DNA of 64,000 bases from Arthrobacter oryzae (GTDB taxonomy: Bacteria > Actinomycetota > Actinomycetes > Actinomycetales > Micrococcaceae): the NCBI RefSeq assembly GCF_030812315.1, contig NZ_JAUSSM010000003.1, positions 124,001-188,000 on the forward strand. Direction: 5' to 3'. The position numbers and the translations under genes are program-made. The stretch's first letter is position 1, and each line of letters opens with the position of its first letter. Under the pieces are notes generated by a model that saw only the letters and a program-made list of their open reading frames with translations, did not search any database and was not told the origin of the DNA. Below are positions 48,374-56,823 of this stretch, piece after piece.

Positions 48374-48897
48374 GCGCTCTGGAGCTCCTTCTTGAGTTGG
48401 GTCAGGCGGGCCATGGTGAGGTCGATCCAGCGCAGGTCTGCCTCGATGTGGAACAAGCCGTGGTCGCACATAAGCACTTGCAGCAGGTCGGCGTCCTTCT
48501 TCAGGCGCGTCAGCTCACGCATCCTGGCCATATGCTCCGAACGCTGCACGTCCAGCAGCCGGTCGGCGTCGTCGTCGATCAGCAGGGCGACGACGGTCTT
48601 GGCGAACAGCTCGCTCTGCAGCGCCTCGGACGGAACATCCGGCGTGAACAGCCACTGCCGGACCCGGGCTTTGCCCGACGGGGTGACTTCGTATTTCTTG
48701 CGGTCAGGACCGCCGCCTGTCTCCTCGCCCAGTGCCCGGATCAGTTCGTCCCGGACCATTCTGGCAAGGGTGGAATACACCTGACCGAAGGCCAAAGCCT
48801 TCTGCGTGCCGAAGTAGCGGTCATAGGAATGCTTGAGGTCGTAGCCGTAGCTAGGCTCCTTGCTCAGCAGCCCCAGAAGGGTAAGTGTGTTGTTCAC
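48370..48897 (-). CDS. PadR-family regulator
   Basis: 175 residues, GTG start. The wHTH begins L-T-L-L-G-L-L-S-K-E-P-S-Y-G-Y-D-L-K and the wing is R-K-K-Y-E-V-T-P-S-G. A long C-terminal dimerisation helix (R-S-E-H-M-A-R-M-R-E-L) completes a PadR-s2 style protein. PadR regulators often repress the exporter operon in which they lie; here it is the first gene of a four-gene overlapping operon. Confidence 0.92.
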   Translation of the reverse strand: MNNTLTLLGLLSKEPSYGYDLKHSYDRYFGTQKALAFGQVYSTLARMVRDELIRALGEETGGGPDRKKYEVTPSGKARVRQWLFTPDVPSEALQSELFAKTVVALLIDDDADRLLDVQRSEHMARMRELTRLKKDADLLQVLMCDHGLFHIEADLRWIDLTMARLTQLKKELQSA

Positions 48898-48904
48898 ACC
48901 TCAT

Positions 48905-48923
48905 CTATACACTCAGTACATAG
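48905..48923. promoter_or_regulatory. Candidate PadR operator
   Basis: CTATACACTCAGTACATAG, an imperfect palindrome (CTAT..AC-TGA-GT..ATAG on either strand), lies 8 bases upstream of the PadR start and overlaps a probable -10 (TATAGAT on the minus strand). Binding would block its own operon. Confidence 0.5.
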
Positions 48924-49022
48924 TTGCGTCCAGTACCGCCACGCGTTCCGTGACGGCGGATGCCCCCGGTCAGGCCGGCGACATCCCGTCGTCCCCAGCC
49001 GGGGCACCTGGGTGACGGACGG

Positions 49023-49958
49023 CTAGGCCCGCCCGTACCAGTCGAGCACCCGCAGCGCCCGCAGCGTGTTCCACCGGCTCGGGCGTCCGTCACCGTCCTC
49101 CATGGCGAAATGGGTCCGGCCGGGATGGGAGTTCTCCAGAAGCCAGGTGCCATCAGGTTGCCGTTTAGAACGCAGCACCTCCACGGCCTCGGCGACGCGT
49201 TCGTCCGGGCGGCTACCTGCGGCGCGGAAGTACTCAAGGCCGCGCAGCACGTCGTAGAACCACCGTGTCGGGTACGAGAACTCCAGCCAGTCGCTGTCGA
49301 TCAGCTCGCCTGTGCTCCTGCGCCGAAACAGTCCGCGCTCGAGCAGGTACTCCTCGGCGCGCTGCCGCGCCTGGACTGAAGCGGGCGAGCCGCCGGTCGC
49401 GTGCTCGTGCTCCAGGAGGCCTTCGAGGACGTTGATCGTGGTCCCGAACGACGAACGCACGGAGCCTCGTTCCACTTCGCAGTTCCACCCGCCGTCGGCG
49501 AGTTGCTCACCCAGCAGCCGCACCACCACGCCGTCGACATCCTCGCCGAAGTAGGCGCCGAGCATTACGGCCATTCCGTTGATGCACGGCTCCACCTCCC
49601 CTTCGAAGAAGCGCTGGTCACCCTCTTCCCAGCGGCTGTTTTCGCGGACGAGGGCGACGGCGTTGCGGGCCTCGTCGCTGCGGGGGTCGAGCCCGAAGTC
49701 GCGCAGCAGTAGCAGGCTGTAGGTGGTTGCAGTCCAGGGCTGGCCGTCCTCGGAGTCGTCGAACGGTGACGGGTAGTAAGTGCCGCCATCCCATTGACCG
49801 TTTTCGTCCTGCAGCGCGAGCAGCCTGGCGCCCCAGCCCTCTGTGGCGACGCGTGCCCGTTCCGCCCGCACTTCCGACGCCGGCGCGCCCGTGAGGCCGC
49901 GAAGGACCTGCCAGCGGATCGCGGGGTCAGAGTCGAGCAGCCAGTCGAGCACCTCCAT
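49023..49958 (-). CDS. Terpenoid-cyclase/prenyltransferase-fold protein
   Basis: 311 residues from the ATG at 49958 (a TTG two codons earlier is less likely). Repeated helical hairpins carry tryptophan/glycine turns: D-E-N-G-Q-W-D-G-G-T-Y-Y, L-A-D-G-G-W-N-C-E, R-Q-P-D-G-T-W-L-L-E-N, spaced as QW-like motifs of the alpha-alpha barrel of squalene cyclases. The D-x-D-D catalytic motif of hopene cyclases is not visible, so it is probably not an active cyclase. Function unknown. Confidence 0.75.
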   Translation of the reverse strand: MEVLDWLLDSDPAIRWQVLRGLTGAPASEVRAERARVATEGWGARLLALQDENGQWDGGTYYPSPFDDSEDGQPWTATTYSLLLLRDFGLDPRSDEARNAVALVRENSRWEEGDQRFFEGEVEPCINGMAVMLGAYFGEDVDGVVVRLLGEQLADGGWNCEVERGSVRSSFGTTINVLEGLLEHEHATGGSPASVQARQRAEEYLLERGLFRRRSTGELIDSDWLEFSYPTRWFYDVLRGLEYFRAAGSRPDERVAEAVEVLRSKRQPDGTWLLENSHPGRTHFAMEDGDGRPSRWNTLRALRVLDWYGRA

Positions 49959-50014
49959 CCCCAAAAGCTAACACGCCCGTGTTGGGGTTCGACAGGGACT
50001 CCGGCGTCCGGGAG

Positions 50015-50734
50015 CTACCGTTCCAGCCTCGCCCGCGCCGACGTCCAGCCCTGCTCGTGGAAACGCCCGAACCCGTCGAGGAGGAGGTCCAGCGCGAACT
50101 CGAACTCAAACTGATCATCGCAGCCCTGCCCCACCACCGAGCCGTCGTCGTGCTTTGCCGCCGTCGCGACTTCCAGAATGTTCGGATACCGCGTTGCCAT
50201 CTCCTGGTACATGGCCGCCTGGGTTTCCGGCGTCACCGGGGCGGGCGCCGGGTTGGCCGAGTCGTCGAACAACTCCTGGGTGAACCCCCACATGCGGCTG
50301 CCGAGTGCATGCATAACGTGGTGGGTGAGATCCACGGAAACGCCGCCGGCCAGGAACATCCCGATGAACGAGTCCATGTATCCCAGAACGGCCGGGGTCC
50401 TGTTGGTGCGGGATTCGAGCACCTGACGCGCCCATGGATGCCGCAGCAGCGACCTCCTCGCCGAGAGGATTCGCAGCCGGACCGCGTCCTTCCAGTCTGC
50501 ACTGCTGACCGGCGGATCGATCTCGCCGACAATGACGTCGACCATGCCGTCGAGAAGTTCCTCTTTGTTGGCGACGTGCTTGTAGAGCGCCATGGGCACC
50601 ACGCCCAGCTCCAGCGCCAGCCGTCTCATGCTGAGTGCTTCGATCCCCAACTCATCGGCTAACACGACGGCGGCACTCAGCACGCGATCCCGGTTCAGCG
50701 GAATCCGGCGCACAGCTTCCACTTGCTGGGTCAT
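50015..50734 (-). CDS. TetR-family regulator
   Basis: 239 residues from the ATG at 50734, which overlaps the HAD gene stop (ATGA). HTH: R-V-L-S-A-A-V-V-L-A-D-E-L-G-I-E-A-L-S-M-R-R-L-A-L-E-L-G-V. Large C-terminal domain (TetR_C style) with H-V-M-H-A-L-G-S-R-M-W-G. It sits downstream of a phosphatase-like gene; target unknown. Confidence 0.9.
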   Translation of the reverse strand: MTQQVEAVRRIPLNRDRVLSAAVVLADELGIEALSMRRLALELGVVPMALYKHVANKEELLDGMVDVIVGEIDPPVSSADWKDAVRLRILSARRSLLRHPWARQVLESRTNRTPAVLGYMDSFIGMFLAGGVSVDLTHHVMHALGSRMWGFTQELFDDSANPAPAPVTPETQAAMYQEMATRYPNILEVATAAKHDDGSVVGQGCDDQFEFEFALDLLLDGFGRFHEQGWTSARARLER

Positions 50735-51506
50735 GTGGCCACCTTCCGTTCTGCCGCTTCCATCCAATCAGTGTACTCCGTACACCTATCCAGCTCCGTG
50801 AGGCTTCGAATGGTCCCGGGACCTGCGGGTCCTTCCCTGTCCAGGTGGACCGCCCTGAGCCCCGCGCTCCTGGCGCCCTCGACATCGACGCGGAAGTTGT
50901 CGCCAACGTACAAGGTGCGGGCCGGCGAGAGCTGCATCTCCCCGCAGGGCAGCAGGAAAGCCTCGGGCGAGGGCTTGGCGTGGCCCGTGAGTTCGGAGCT
51001 GAAGATCCGGTCCACAAGCGGCTCGATGCCGATCCCGGCGATTTTTCCGGTTTGCTGATGGTGGCTGCCGTTGGTGATGATGCCGATCGTCATTCCGTTT
51101 TCCCTGAGCCGCCGCAGGGCAGGTGCCGCGTCCGGAAACGCTGCCCAGGCGGCTTCGTAGCCCTTGACGTAGACCCTGAACAGTTCGTCCAGACCCGAGT
51201 CGGTTGTTGGCACTGGAAAGGCCGTGCGGGGCAGGAACTGACGGAGCCGCTCACGGCGGTGTTCCTGAAAGGAAAGTTCGCGGCTAAGGAACCGGTCGTA
51301 GGTGACTTGCTCCACGTCGAACCAGGTGCGGGTCAGCTCGTCGGTTTGTTCTGCCCGAGATGCCGAAGGAACGACGCCAGACCAGCGCGCGCCGAAGCCT
51401 CATGATCAAACAGCGTGTTGTCCAGGTCGAACAGGACGCACCAATTTCCGGCCGCATCCAGTCCCCACGCTTCGCCTAAACAAAGCTCACTATAGACGCA
51501 TCGCAA
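50731..51506 (-). pseudogene. HAD-family hydrolase, frameshifted
   Basis: The downstream frame (50731 to about 51350) is a HAD phosphatase: T-I-G-I-I-T-N-G (motif II), K-P-S-P-E-A-F (motif III), V-G-D-N-F-R-V-D-V-E-G-A (motif IV). The first catalytic motif D-L-D-N-T-L-F-D-H-E lies just upstream in a different frame, which reads A-S-F-L-R-H-L-G before stopping. One missing base in a G run near 51354 separates them. The 5' start is uncertain; the TTG at 51506 is a candidate. Haloacid or phosphoester substrate unknown. Either a pseudogene or a sequencing error. Confidence 0.7.
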
Positions 51507-51532
51507 TAGTGGGCCATTGCTAGGAGTCAGTT

Positions 51533-52774
51533 CTAAGGTGCCCTGATGCCGAAGAGTGCGTCCAAGGCTGCCAGGTAGTCGTCCTGCCGGCCCTCTGCGG
51601 CAAGTTCCCTGGCGCGGACGGTTGGCGTATGGAGCAACTGACGGACGATCCGTCTCAGGGCGATATTTACCTCCTCGGCGGCCGCAGCCCGTTCCCGCTG
51701 GTTCCTGACCCGGTCCATTTCGGCGTCAAGAACCTGATGGAGGTGCTGGCGAAGGGCGACGATGCCGAGGTCAGCGCTGCGGAGGCGCTGTTGCTCCTCA
51801 AAGCGGCGGGCCGCCTGCCTGACCAGCATCCGGGCCTGGTGCAGGGCGTCTGCGTCCGCCCCGGGAGCATTGACGTACACGGATTCCAGTGTGATCAGTT
51901 CGATGCCTTCCAAGTCCGCAACGTGGGGCTCGAAGTCGTGGCCGGGCGCGAGGTCGACGACGGCCAGCGGACGTCGGGTCTCCTGCCGCCATCGCATAAG
52001 CCCCGATACACCGATTCGCGTTCCGCTGCCGCTGCATCCGACCAGGATGTCCGCCTGCCGGACGGCCGCGGGCAGCTCCATTGGCGTGAGCGCCGTTCCT
52101 CCCCTGACGGCGACGAATGCCTCGGCGCGGCCGGACCGGGAGAACACCGAGATATGTGAGCATTGTTTGTCCTTGAGCAGCCGGGTGATGCAACCCGCAT
52201 AGGACCCGGTGCCAAGAACGACCACCGCGGCGTCAGAGATGGCCGGCCTTCCGTGTCCCGTCGTGGCCACCTCCAGGGCCACGGAGGCGATGGACCGGCC
52301 GGCGGCGCTGAGCGAAGTCCGTGCCCCGACTTCCTTCGCCGTTCTGGCGGCGGCTTGGAAGAGGCGGGTCAGTTGCCCGCTGGCCGTTCCGGCCTTCTGT
52401 GCTTCGGATAGTGCCCGGCGGACCTGGCCGGTGATTTCCCGCTCACCCACCACCGCTGACTCAAGACCGCACGCGACGGCCATGAGGTGCTCCGCCGCAG
52501 ACTGCCCGGACTTGTACTCGAACCGGGAGGAGAGACTGGAACGGGGCACGCCGGAGCTACGAGTGAGGGAATCCAGGATGCCGGGGCGCGCGGCGCCGGG
52601 ATCTGTCCCTGGCATCACATCGCAGAAGATTTCGAATCGATGGCACGTGGACAACACCACAGCACCGGCAATTGCCGCGCTGGCGGCCAGGATGTTCCTG
52701 GACAACTGGGAGGACGCGGCGTGGAGGCGGGCAACGGAATCCATGTCCAGGTCACGGCATTTGGCCATGAGCAC
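51533..52774 (-). CDS. hemA: Glutamyl-tRNA reductase-like protein (HemA paralogue)
   Basis: 413 residues from a GTG at 52774, the start that fits the usual HemA N-terminus; a much longer frame exists. S-T-C-H-R-F-E-I-F contains the active-site Cys (canonical S/A-T-C-N-R). G-L-E-S-A-V-V-G-E-R-E-I-T-G-Q-V-R and the NADPH region V-V-L-G-T-G-S-Y-A-G follow, and the C-terminal dimerisation helix ends R-R-I-V-R-Q-L-L-H-T-P-T. HemA makes glutamate-1-semialdehyde for haem. Asn to His next to the catalytic Cys is unusual. The lone position away from other hem genes suggests a second copy. Confidence 0.8.
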   Translation of the reverse strand: MLMAKCRDLDMDSVARLHAASSQLSRNILAASAAIAGAVVLSTCHRFEIFCDVMPGTDPGAARPGILDSLTRSSGVPRSSLSSRFEYKSGQSAAEHLMAVACGLESAVVGEREITGQVRRALSEAQKAGTASGQLTRLFQAAARTAKEVGARTSLSAAGRSIASVALEVATTGHGRPAISDAAVVVLGTGSYAGCITRLLKDKQCSHISVFSRSGRAEAFVAVRGGTALTPMELPAAVRQADILVGCSGSGTRIGVSGLMRWRQETRRPLAVVDLAPGHDFEPHVADLEGIELITLESVYVNAPGADADALHQARMLVRQAARRFEEQQRLRSADLGIVALRQHLHQVLDAEMDRVRNQRERAAAAEEVNIALRRIVRQLLHTPTVRARELAAEGRQDDYLAALDALFGIRAP

Positions 52775-52938
52775 CAGCAGGCCGGCGCACCCGTCAGCGT
52801 TGCGCCGGCCTGGCGCCGCAGCGTGAGGCAGTCCAGACAAATGGCATCCCTCCCAAAAGTGTCCTGGCCGGTTCCGCATCCGACCGGAGCCTTCAGATAG
52901 GGACAGATTCGTACCCTCACCTTGGGGAATTCTTGACC

Positions 52939-53340
52939 TCAGTGGGCGTGATCGCCGCGGCTGTACTCGAAGACCCAGCCAATGAGTGCAATCAGGGCGA
53001 ACCCGGCGCTGAGGTAGATGAGCCAGAATCCGAGCGCCAGCCCCAGGAACCCTCCGGCGGCGGAAAGGCCAACTGCGATCGGCCACCAGCTCCAGGGGCT
53101 GAATTGGCCCTGCTCCCCGGCACCCTCGTGGATCTCCGCGTCTTGACGGTCCTCGGGACGCAGCCCTATCCGTCGGCCGGTGTACCCCAGGTAGCCCCCG
53201 ATCAGCCCGGCCAGGCCACCGACCAGCCATAACGCAAGGAAGCCCACCGGCTCGGTCCAACCCGTTACCAGGCCGTAGACCACGCCGACGGGTACGAAGA
53301 ATATAGCCAAGCCTCCGAAAATCCAGGATTCGATTCTCAT
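52939..53340 (-). CDS. ctaF: Cytochrome c oxidase subunit IV (CtaF)
   Basis: 133 residues from the ATG at 53340 with AAGGAGGGG directly upstream; the 65-codon extension is rejected. Four membrane helices, the first W-I-F-G-G-L-A-I-F-F-V-P-V-G-V-V-Y-G. The D-R-Q-D-A-E-I-H-E-G-A-G-E-Q-G-Q-F-S-P-W-S-W-W-P loop is a hallmark of actinobacterial CtaF. It is part of the aa3-type supercomplex. The other cta and qcr genes are not here, so this is a lone copy. Confidence 0.88.
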   Translation of the reverse strand: MRIESWIFGGLAIFFVPVGVVYGLVTGWTEPVGFLALWLVGGLAGLIGGYLGYTGRRIGLRPEDRQDAEIHEGAGEQGQFSPWSWWPIAVGLSAAGGFLGLALGFWLIYLSAGFALIALIGWVFEYSRGDHAH

Positions 53341-53545
53341 GGCCCCTCCTTCAGCGGATGAATCACTTGGGGGGTCGCCCCCAGCAGTTGCCCCTGAGTC
53401 AACTCTGATCCTCAGCCGGCCGCGGCGTAAGGGACGAAGGACCCAGTGGCCCGCTGGCCGGCCAGCTACCGAGCTGAGGAGTTCTTCACGCCCGCCGGCC
53501 AGCGCGCCGCCATCGACTGCAAACTCGCCCTGCATGCGGCAGGCC

Positions 53546-53665
53546 AGGAAGTCCCGGAAACTACTGACGCGCGCCGGGTTCGCAGAGATCCGCCTTGCGC
53601 CGTCCTACCTGAAGATTGCCGGCTCCTGGCAGGATCATGTCCTGTTCCAACGAATCCTTGAGTGA
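53546..53665 (+). pseudogene. GNAT acetyltransferase remnant (3' end)
   Basis: The frame reads K-L-L-T-R-A-G-F-A-E-I-R-L-A-P-S-Y-L-K-I-A-G-S-W-Q-D-H and then V-L-F-Q-R-I-L-E with stop at 53663-53665. This is the standard C-terminal end of RimJ/RimL-type acetyltransferases (R-x-G-F-x-x-E...W-x-D-H-x-x-F). The first two thirds are gone. The 100 bases before it look like a fragment of another gene. Confidence 0.6.
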
Positions 53666-53724
53666 TTCACTGGAACTTACGACGGCGGCCCCGCCCCGAT
53701 GCCGGCCCAGCCACGGAGGTAGCC

Positions 53725-54291
53725 ATGCGAAAGATCATCCTGATGATGTCAGTGTCCCTTGACGGATTCTTTGAAGGTTTGGACCGCGACATCAGCTGGC
53801 ACCTCGTGGACGAGGAGCTGCACCAACACTTCAACGATGAGTGCAGGGCGATGGGCGGGTTCATGGACGGACGGATCACTTACGAGCTGATGGCCGATTT
53901 CTGGCCCACGGCGGACCAGGATCCCGACAGCCCGGCGGCCATGGCCGAGTTCGCCGGGATCTGGCGTGACATGCCCAAGTTCGTCTTTTCCCGGACCCTC
54001 ACGACGGCGGAATGGAACACCAAGGTGATGCGCGACGTCGTGCCTGAAGAAATCATGGAACTGAAGGCGCAGCCCGGCGGCGACCTCGCCGTGGGCGGCG
54101 CCAACCTGGCCGCCACGTTCATGCGGCACGGCCTGATCGACGAATACCGGCTCTACGTCCACCCCGTGGTGCTGGGCCAGGGACGGCCGCTGTTCGAGTC
54201 ACCGGACATCAGGATGAACCTCAAGCTCGCCGGAACCCGGACCTTCGGCAACGGAGTGGTATTGCTCCACTACGAAAACGGCCAGGACTAG
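53725..54291 (+). CDS. Dihydrofolate-reductase-family (RibD C-terminal-like) protein
   Basis: 188 residues from the ATG at 53725 with CGGAGGT 4 bases upstream. M-M-S-V-S-L-D-G-F-F-E-G-L-D at the start, G-R-I-T-Y-E-L-M, K-F-V-F-S-R-T-L, G-G-D-L-A-V-G-G-A-N-L and P-V-V-L-G-Q-G-R-P-L-F match the DHFR-like/RibD-C family. These bind NADPH; substrate is unknown and it is not the housekeeping DHFR. Confidence 0.9.
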   Translation: MRKIILMMSVSLDGFFEGLDRDISWHLVDEELHQHFNDECRAMGGFMDGRITYELMADFWPTADQDPDSPAAMAEFAGIWRDMPKFVFSRTLTTAEWNTKVMRDVVPEEIMELKAQPGGDLAVGGANLAATFMRHGLIDEYRLYVHPVVLGQGRPLFESPDIRMNLKLAGTRTFGNGVVLLHYENGQD

Positions 54292-54323
54292 CAAGAGCAG
54301 AGCCGTTTCACTCGGGCGCGGCG

Positions 54324-55211
54324 CTAAGCACCGGGCTGGTTGAGCCCGTCAGCGTCCCAGGTGAGGCACGCCCCCTCACTGATCTGCAGGGCTTCAACAC
54401 CCGGGGCGCGTACCAGTTCCGCGATCAGGGCTGAGCTTCCGGCCACCACTGTCGAATCAAAATCGATCTCCGTGACCAGCACCCAGGACCTGTCCTCAGG
54501 CCAGAGGAGGCTCGGCGATTGCGGCCAGCGCGGGTCGTGGTGCCATGGCGCGGTGAGGGTCCAAGCAGGATCCGCGAACACGCCAGGTCCGGCCGAAAAC
54601 AGGAAATGGCCACGGCCGGGCAGTTCGAGTCTTGGACCGTCAACCACGCTCGCCGGCAGCAGCCCCGTTCCCGGGCTTTCGGCCCGGCTCCAGGCCTCGG
54701 CTCCGGCCTCGCCGTCCGGCCCACCGAAGGTCAACTGCGCATATCCCGCCGCACTGGTGAGGCCGCCCCACCCTTCCCAGACGGCAGCCATCCCGGCACC
54801 GGGAGTCGCTGTATGGCGGCACAGGAGGGCCGCAGCCGCTGCCAAGACGTCCACATCAAGGTTTCCCTGTTGCGGTTCGGAGTACCGCCACCCGTCAGCG
54901 TCGAGGATTTCGCCGTACGTTCCGGACGGCGGACCGACAAGGCGGTGGAACTGCGCCAAGGGGTGCATGGTTTTGCCGAACGTGGCGGCCACGGTTGACC
55001 ACGCCACCGGTTCGGTGTCCATCTCGACGAGCAATGACCGGTCCTGCCTGTGCCACGACAACGTGCCGGCTGGCCTGTCCCGCGTTGCCGGATGGAACAC
55101 CCGGGCATAGGCGGGATAGCCGTGCGGCACAACACAGTGCATGTCCCGCGCAGTGGGATCGAGGAGCGCGTGCAACCAGGCGCCCCGTTCAGCATCAGCT
55201 ACGGGGTCCAC
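54324..55211 (-). CDS. Hypothetical protein
   Basis: 295 residues, GTG start. Soluble, rich in Trp/Pro/Gly, with D-P-V-A-D-A-E-R-G-A-W-L, Y-P-A-Y-A-R-V-F-H-P, T-L-S-W-H-R-Q-D, W-L-T-like L-C-R-H-T-A, and C-terminal R-S-W-V-L-V-T-E-I-D-F-D-S-T-V-V-A-G. The last motif recurs in a family of uncharacterised actinobacterial proteins. No catalytic motif recognised. A small membrane protein gene ends 8 bases upstream and is probably in the same operon. Confidence 0.75.
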   Translation of the reverse strand: MDPVADAERGAWLHALLDPTARDMHCVVPHGYPAYARVFHPATRDRPAGTLSWHRQDRSLLVEMDTEPVAWSTVAATFGKTMHPLAQFHRLVGPPSGTYGEILDADGWRYSEPQQGNLDVDVLAAAAALLCRHTATPGAGMAAVWEGWGGLTSAAGYAQLTFGGPDGEAGAEAWSRAESPGTGLLPASVVDGPRLELPGRGHFLFSAGPGVFADPAWTLTAPWHHDPRWPQSPSLLWPEDRSWVLVTEIDFDSTVVAGSSALIAELVRAPGVEALQISEGACLTWDADGLNQPGA

Positions 55212-55219
55212 CGGATCGC

Positions 55220-55378
55220 CTAGGAGCCGGCTGGGACGTCAGCCGCCCTGGCGAGGGCCTCGAGATGGGCAGCGGAGGCTTCGGTGGCCGTAGCGATCCG
55301 GTTCAGTGCGCCGACGACGCTGATGGTGCCGAAAAACATGACCAGAAGGATGAGTACAAACACCCACGTGATATCCAT
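55220..55378 (-). CDS. Small single-helix membrane protein
   Basis: 52 residues: M-D-I-T-W-V-F-V-L-I-L-L-V-M-F-F-G-T-I-S, an N-terminal membrane helix, then a short tail N-R-I-A-T-A-T-E-A-S-A-A-H-L-E-A-L-A-R. GGTGG precedes the ATG. It lies 8 bases before the 295-residue protein in the same direction. Unknown function; short but the hydrophobic helix and operon position support it. Confidence 0.55.
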   Translation of the reverse strand: MDITWVFVLILLVMFFGTISVVGALNRIATATEASAAHLEALARAADVPAGS

Positions 55379-55465
55379 CCGGCCACCCTACTGAGCCAAG
55401 CTCAAGCCCGAAAAACCGGCCCGGGATTCCATCCGGCCCGGCCTCACTCAGTTCCAGGACTCCCG

Positions 55466-56716
55466 TCAGACGAACGCCGACTTTCCTGTCACGGCACGTG
55501 CCACGATCAGCGAGTTGATCTCGTAGCTGCCCTCGTACGTATAGAGAATTTCCGCGTCGCCAAAGAGCTTGCCCATCTCGTAGTCGCTGCTGATGCCGTT
55601 GCCGCCCATCAGCGACCTCCCCATGGCCACCGAGGCCCGCGCCAGCCGCGTGGTGGTGGACTTCGCCATCGCGGCCTGCACCATCTCCAACTTCCCGTCC
55701 TGCTGGATCCGGGCCAGCTGCGCCATGAGTGCCAGGGAGGCGCTGGCGTTGCCCAAAATTTCGGCCAGCTGCTGCTGGACCAGCTGGAACCTCGCCAGTT
55801 CCCTGCCGAACTGTTTCCGTTCCAGCGCATGGGCCCGGGCGACGTCGAACGCGGCCAGCTGGATTCCGGCACCTTGCCAGCCCACCCAGGCGCGCGAGTC
55901 GCGGAGGAGGTCGTTGGCTTTGGAAAAGTCCGTGGCGCCCGGCAGCATGTTCGTTTCGGGGATACGCACGTCGTCCAGCCGGATGTCCGCGTTTTGCATG
56001 ATCCGGAGGCCGATTTTGTTGGAGATTTTCGTGGCCGAGTAGCCGGGCCGGTCCGTCTCCACGATGAAGCCCTTGATCTGCCGGTCGGCCTCGTCCCGGG
56101 CCCAGACCAGCGCGAAATCCGCAATGGTTCCGGCGCCGATCCATCGCTTGGTGCCGTTGATCACCCATTCGCCGCCCTCGAGCCGGGCCGAGGTTTCGAG
56201 GCCGCCGGCAATGTCCGATCCGTGGTCCGGCTCCGTGAGAGCGAAGGCCCCCAGCTGGGTGAAGGCTGTCAGCCCAGGAAGCCAGCGCTGCTTCTGCTCC
56301 TCCGAACCGAGCTCGTCGATCATCCCGACGATCAGCTCGTTGTGGATCCCCACCAGGGCGGAAAGGGAAACGTCCGCTCGGGCCACTTCCACGTACATCA
56401 GGCCCTTGAAAAGCGCCGACGTCCCGTCCGTCTGCAGCCCGCCCAGCCCGTATTTCCCCATTTCAGCCAAGAGGCCGAACGGAAACTCCTCGCGGTTCCA
56501 GTACTCGATGGACGCGGCGCGGATGCGGGACTGCAGGAAGTCCCGCACCTCCAGATAGCGCGAACGCTCCCCCGCGGGCAGCAGGTCCACGATGTACATA
56601 AGGTCCGCGTCCGGGAACGGCGGCAGCTCCGGCCGCCGGTCAGTCGGTCCCTCAGGTGCCCCGGGCTCCGCGGTTTCCGGCGATCCGCTGGCACGTCCCT
56701 GTGTCTGCACGGGCAT
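55466..56716 (-). CDS. Acyl-CoA dehydrogenase, glutaryl-CoA-dehydrogenase-like
   Basis: 416 residues from the ATG at 56716; a GTG 30 codons earlier lies inside the probable operator. FAD/acyl-CoA motifs: A-F-A-L-T-E-P-D-H-G-S-D, W-V-I-N-G-T-K-R-W-I-G-A-G and the C-terminal Y-T-Y-E-G-S-Y-E-I-N-S-L-I-V-A-R-A-V-T-G with the catalytic-base Glu. The Y-E-G-x-x-x-I-N/H-x-L-I-x-x-R ending resembles glutaryl-CoA dehydrogenases and their relatives. It diverges from an acyl-CoA synthetase gene, suggesting joint breakdown of an acid. Confidence 0.9.
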   Translation of the reverse strand: MPVQTQGRASGSPETAEPGAPEGPTDRRPELPPFPDADLMYIVDLLPAGERSRYLEVRDFLQSRIRAASIEYWNREEFPFGLLAEMGKYGLGGLQTDGTSALFKGLMYVEVARADVSLSALVGIHNELIVGMIDELGSEEQKQRWLPGLTAFTQLGAFALTEPDHGSDIAGGLETSARLEGGEWVINGTKRWIGAGTIADFALVWARDEADRQIKGFIVETDRPGYSATKISNKIGLRIMQNADIRLDDVRIPETNMLPGATDFSKANDLLRDSRAWVGWQGAGIQLAAFDVARAHALERKQFGRELARFQLVQQQLAEILGNASASLALMAQLARIQQDGKLEMVQAAMAKSTTTRLARASVAMGRSLMGGNGISSDYEMGKLFGDAEILYTYEGSYEINSLIVARAVTGKSAFV

Positions 56717-56791
56717 GTATCCCTTCGTCGTCCGCCGTCCACACCGTCGTGGCGGCCCTTCCAAACCCTTGGATGTCCTAGTATATTGCAC

Positions 56792-56807
56792 AGTGATGTG
56801 GATCACT
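56792..56807. promoter_or_regulatory. Operator-like palindrome between dehydrogenase and synthetase genes
   Basis: AGTGAT-GTGG-ATCACT, perfect 6-bp arms, just upstream of the synthetase start and within the divergent promoter region. Flanked by CCTAG and CTAGG on the outside, giving a wider symmetry. The MarR-type gene after the synthetase could bind here. Confidence 0.5.
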
Positions 56808-56823
56808 AGGCGAAAGGGCCCCC

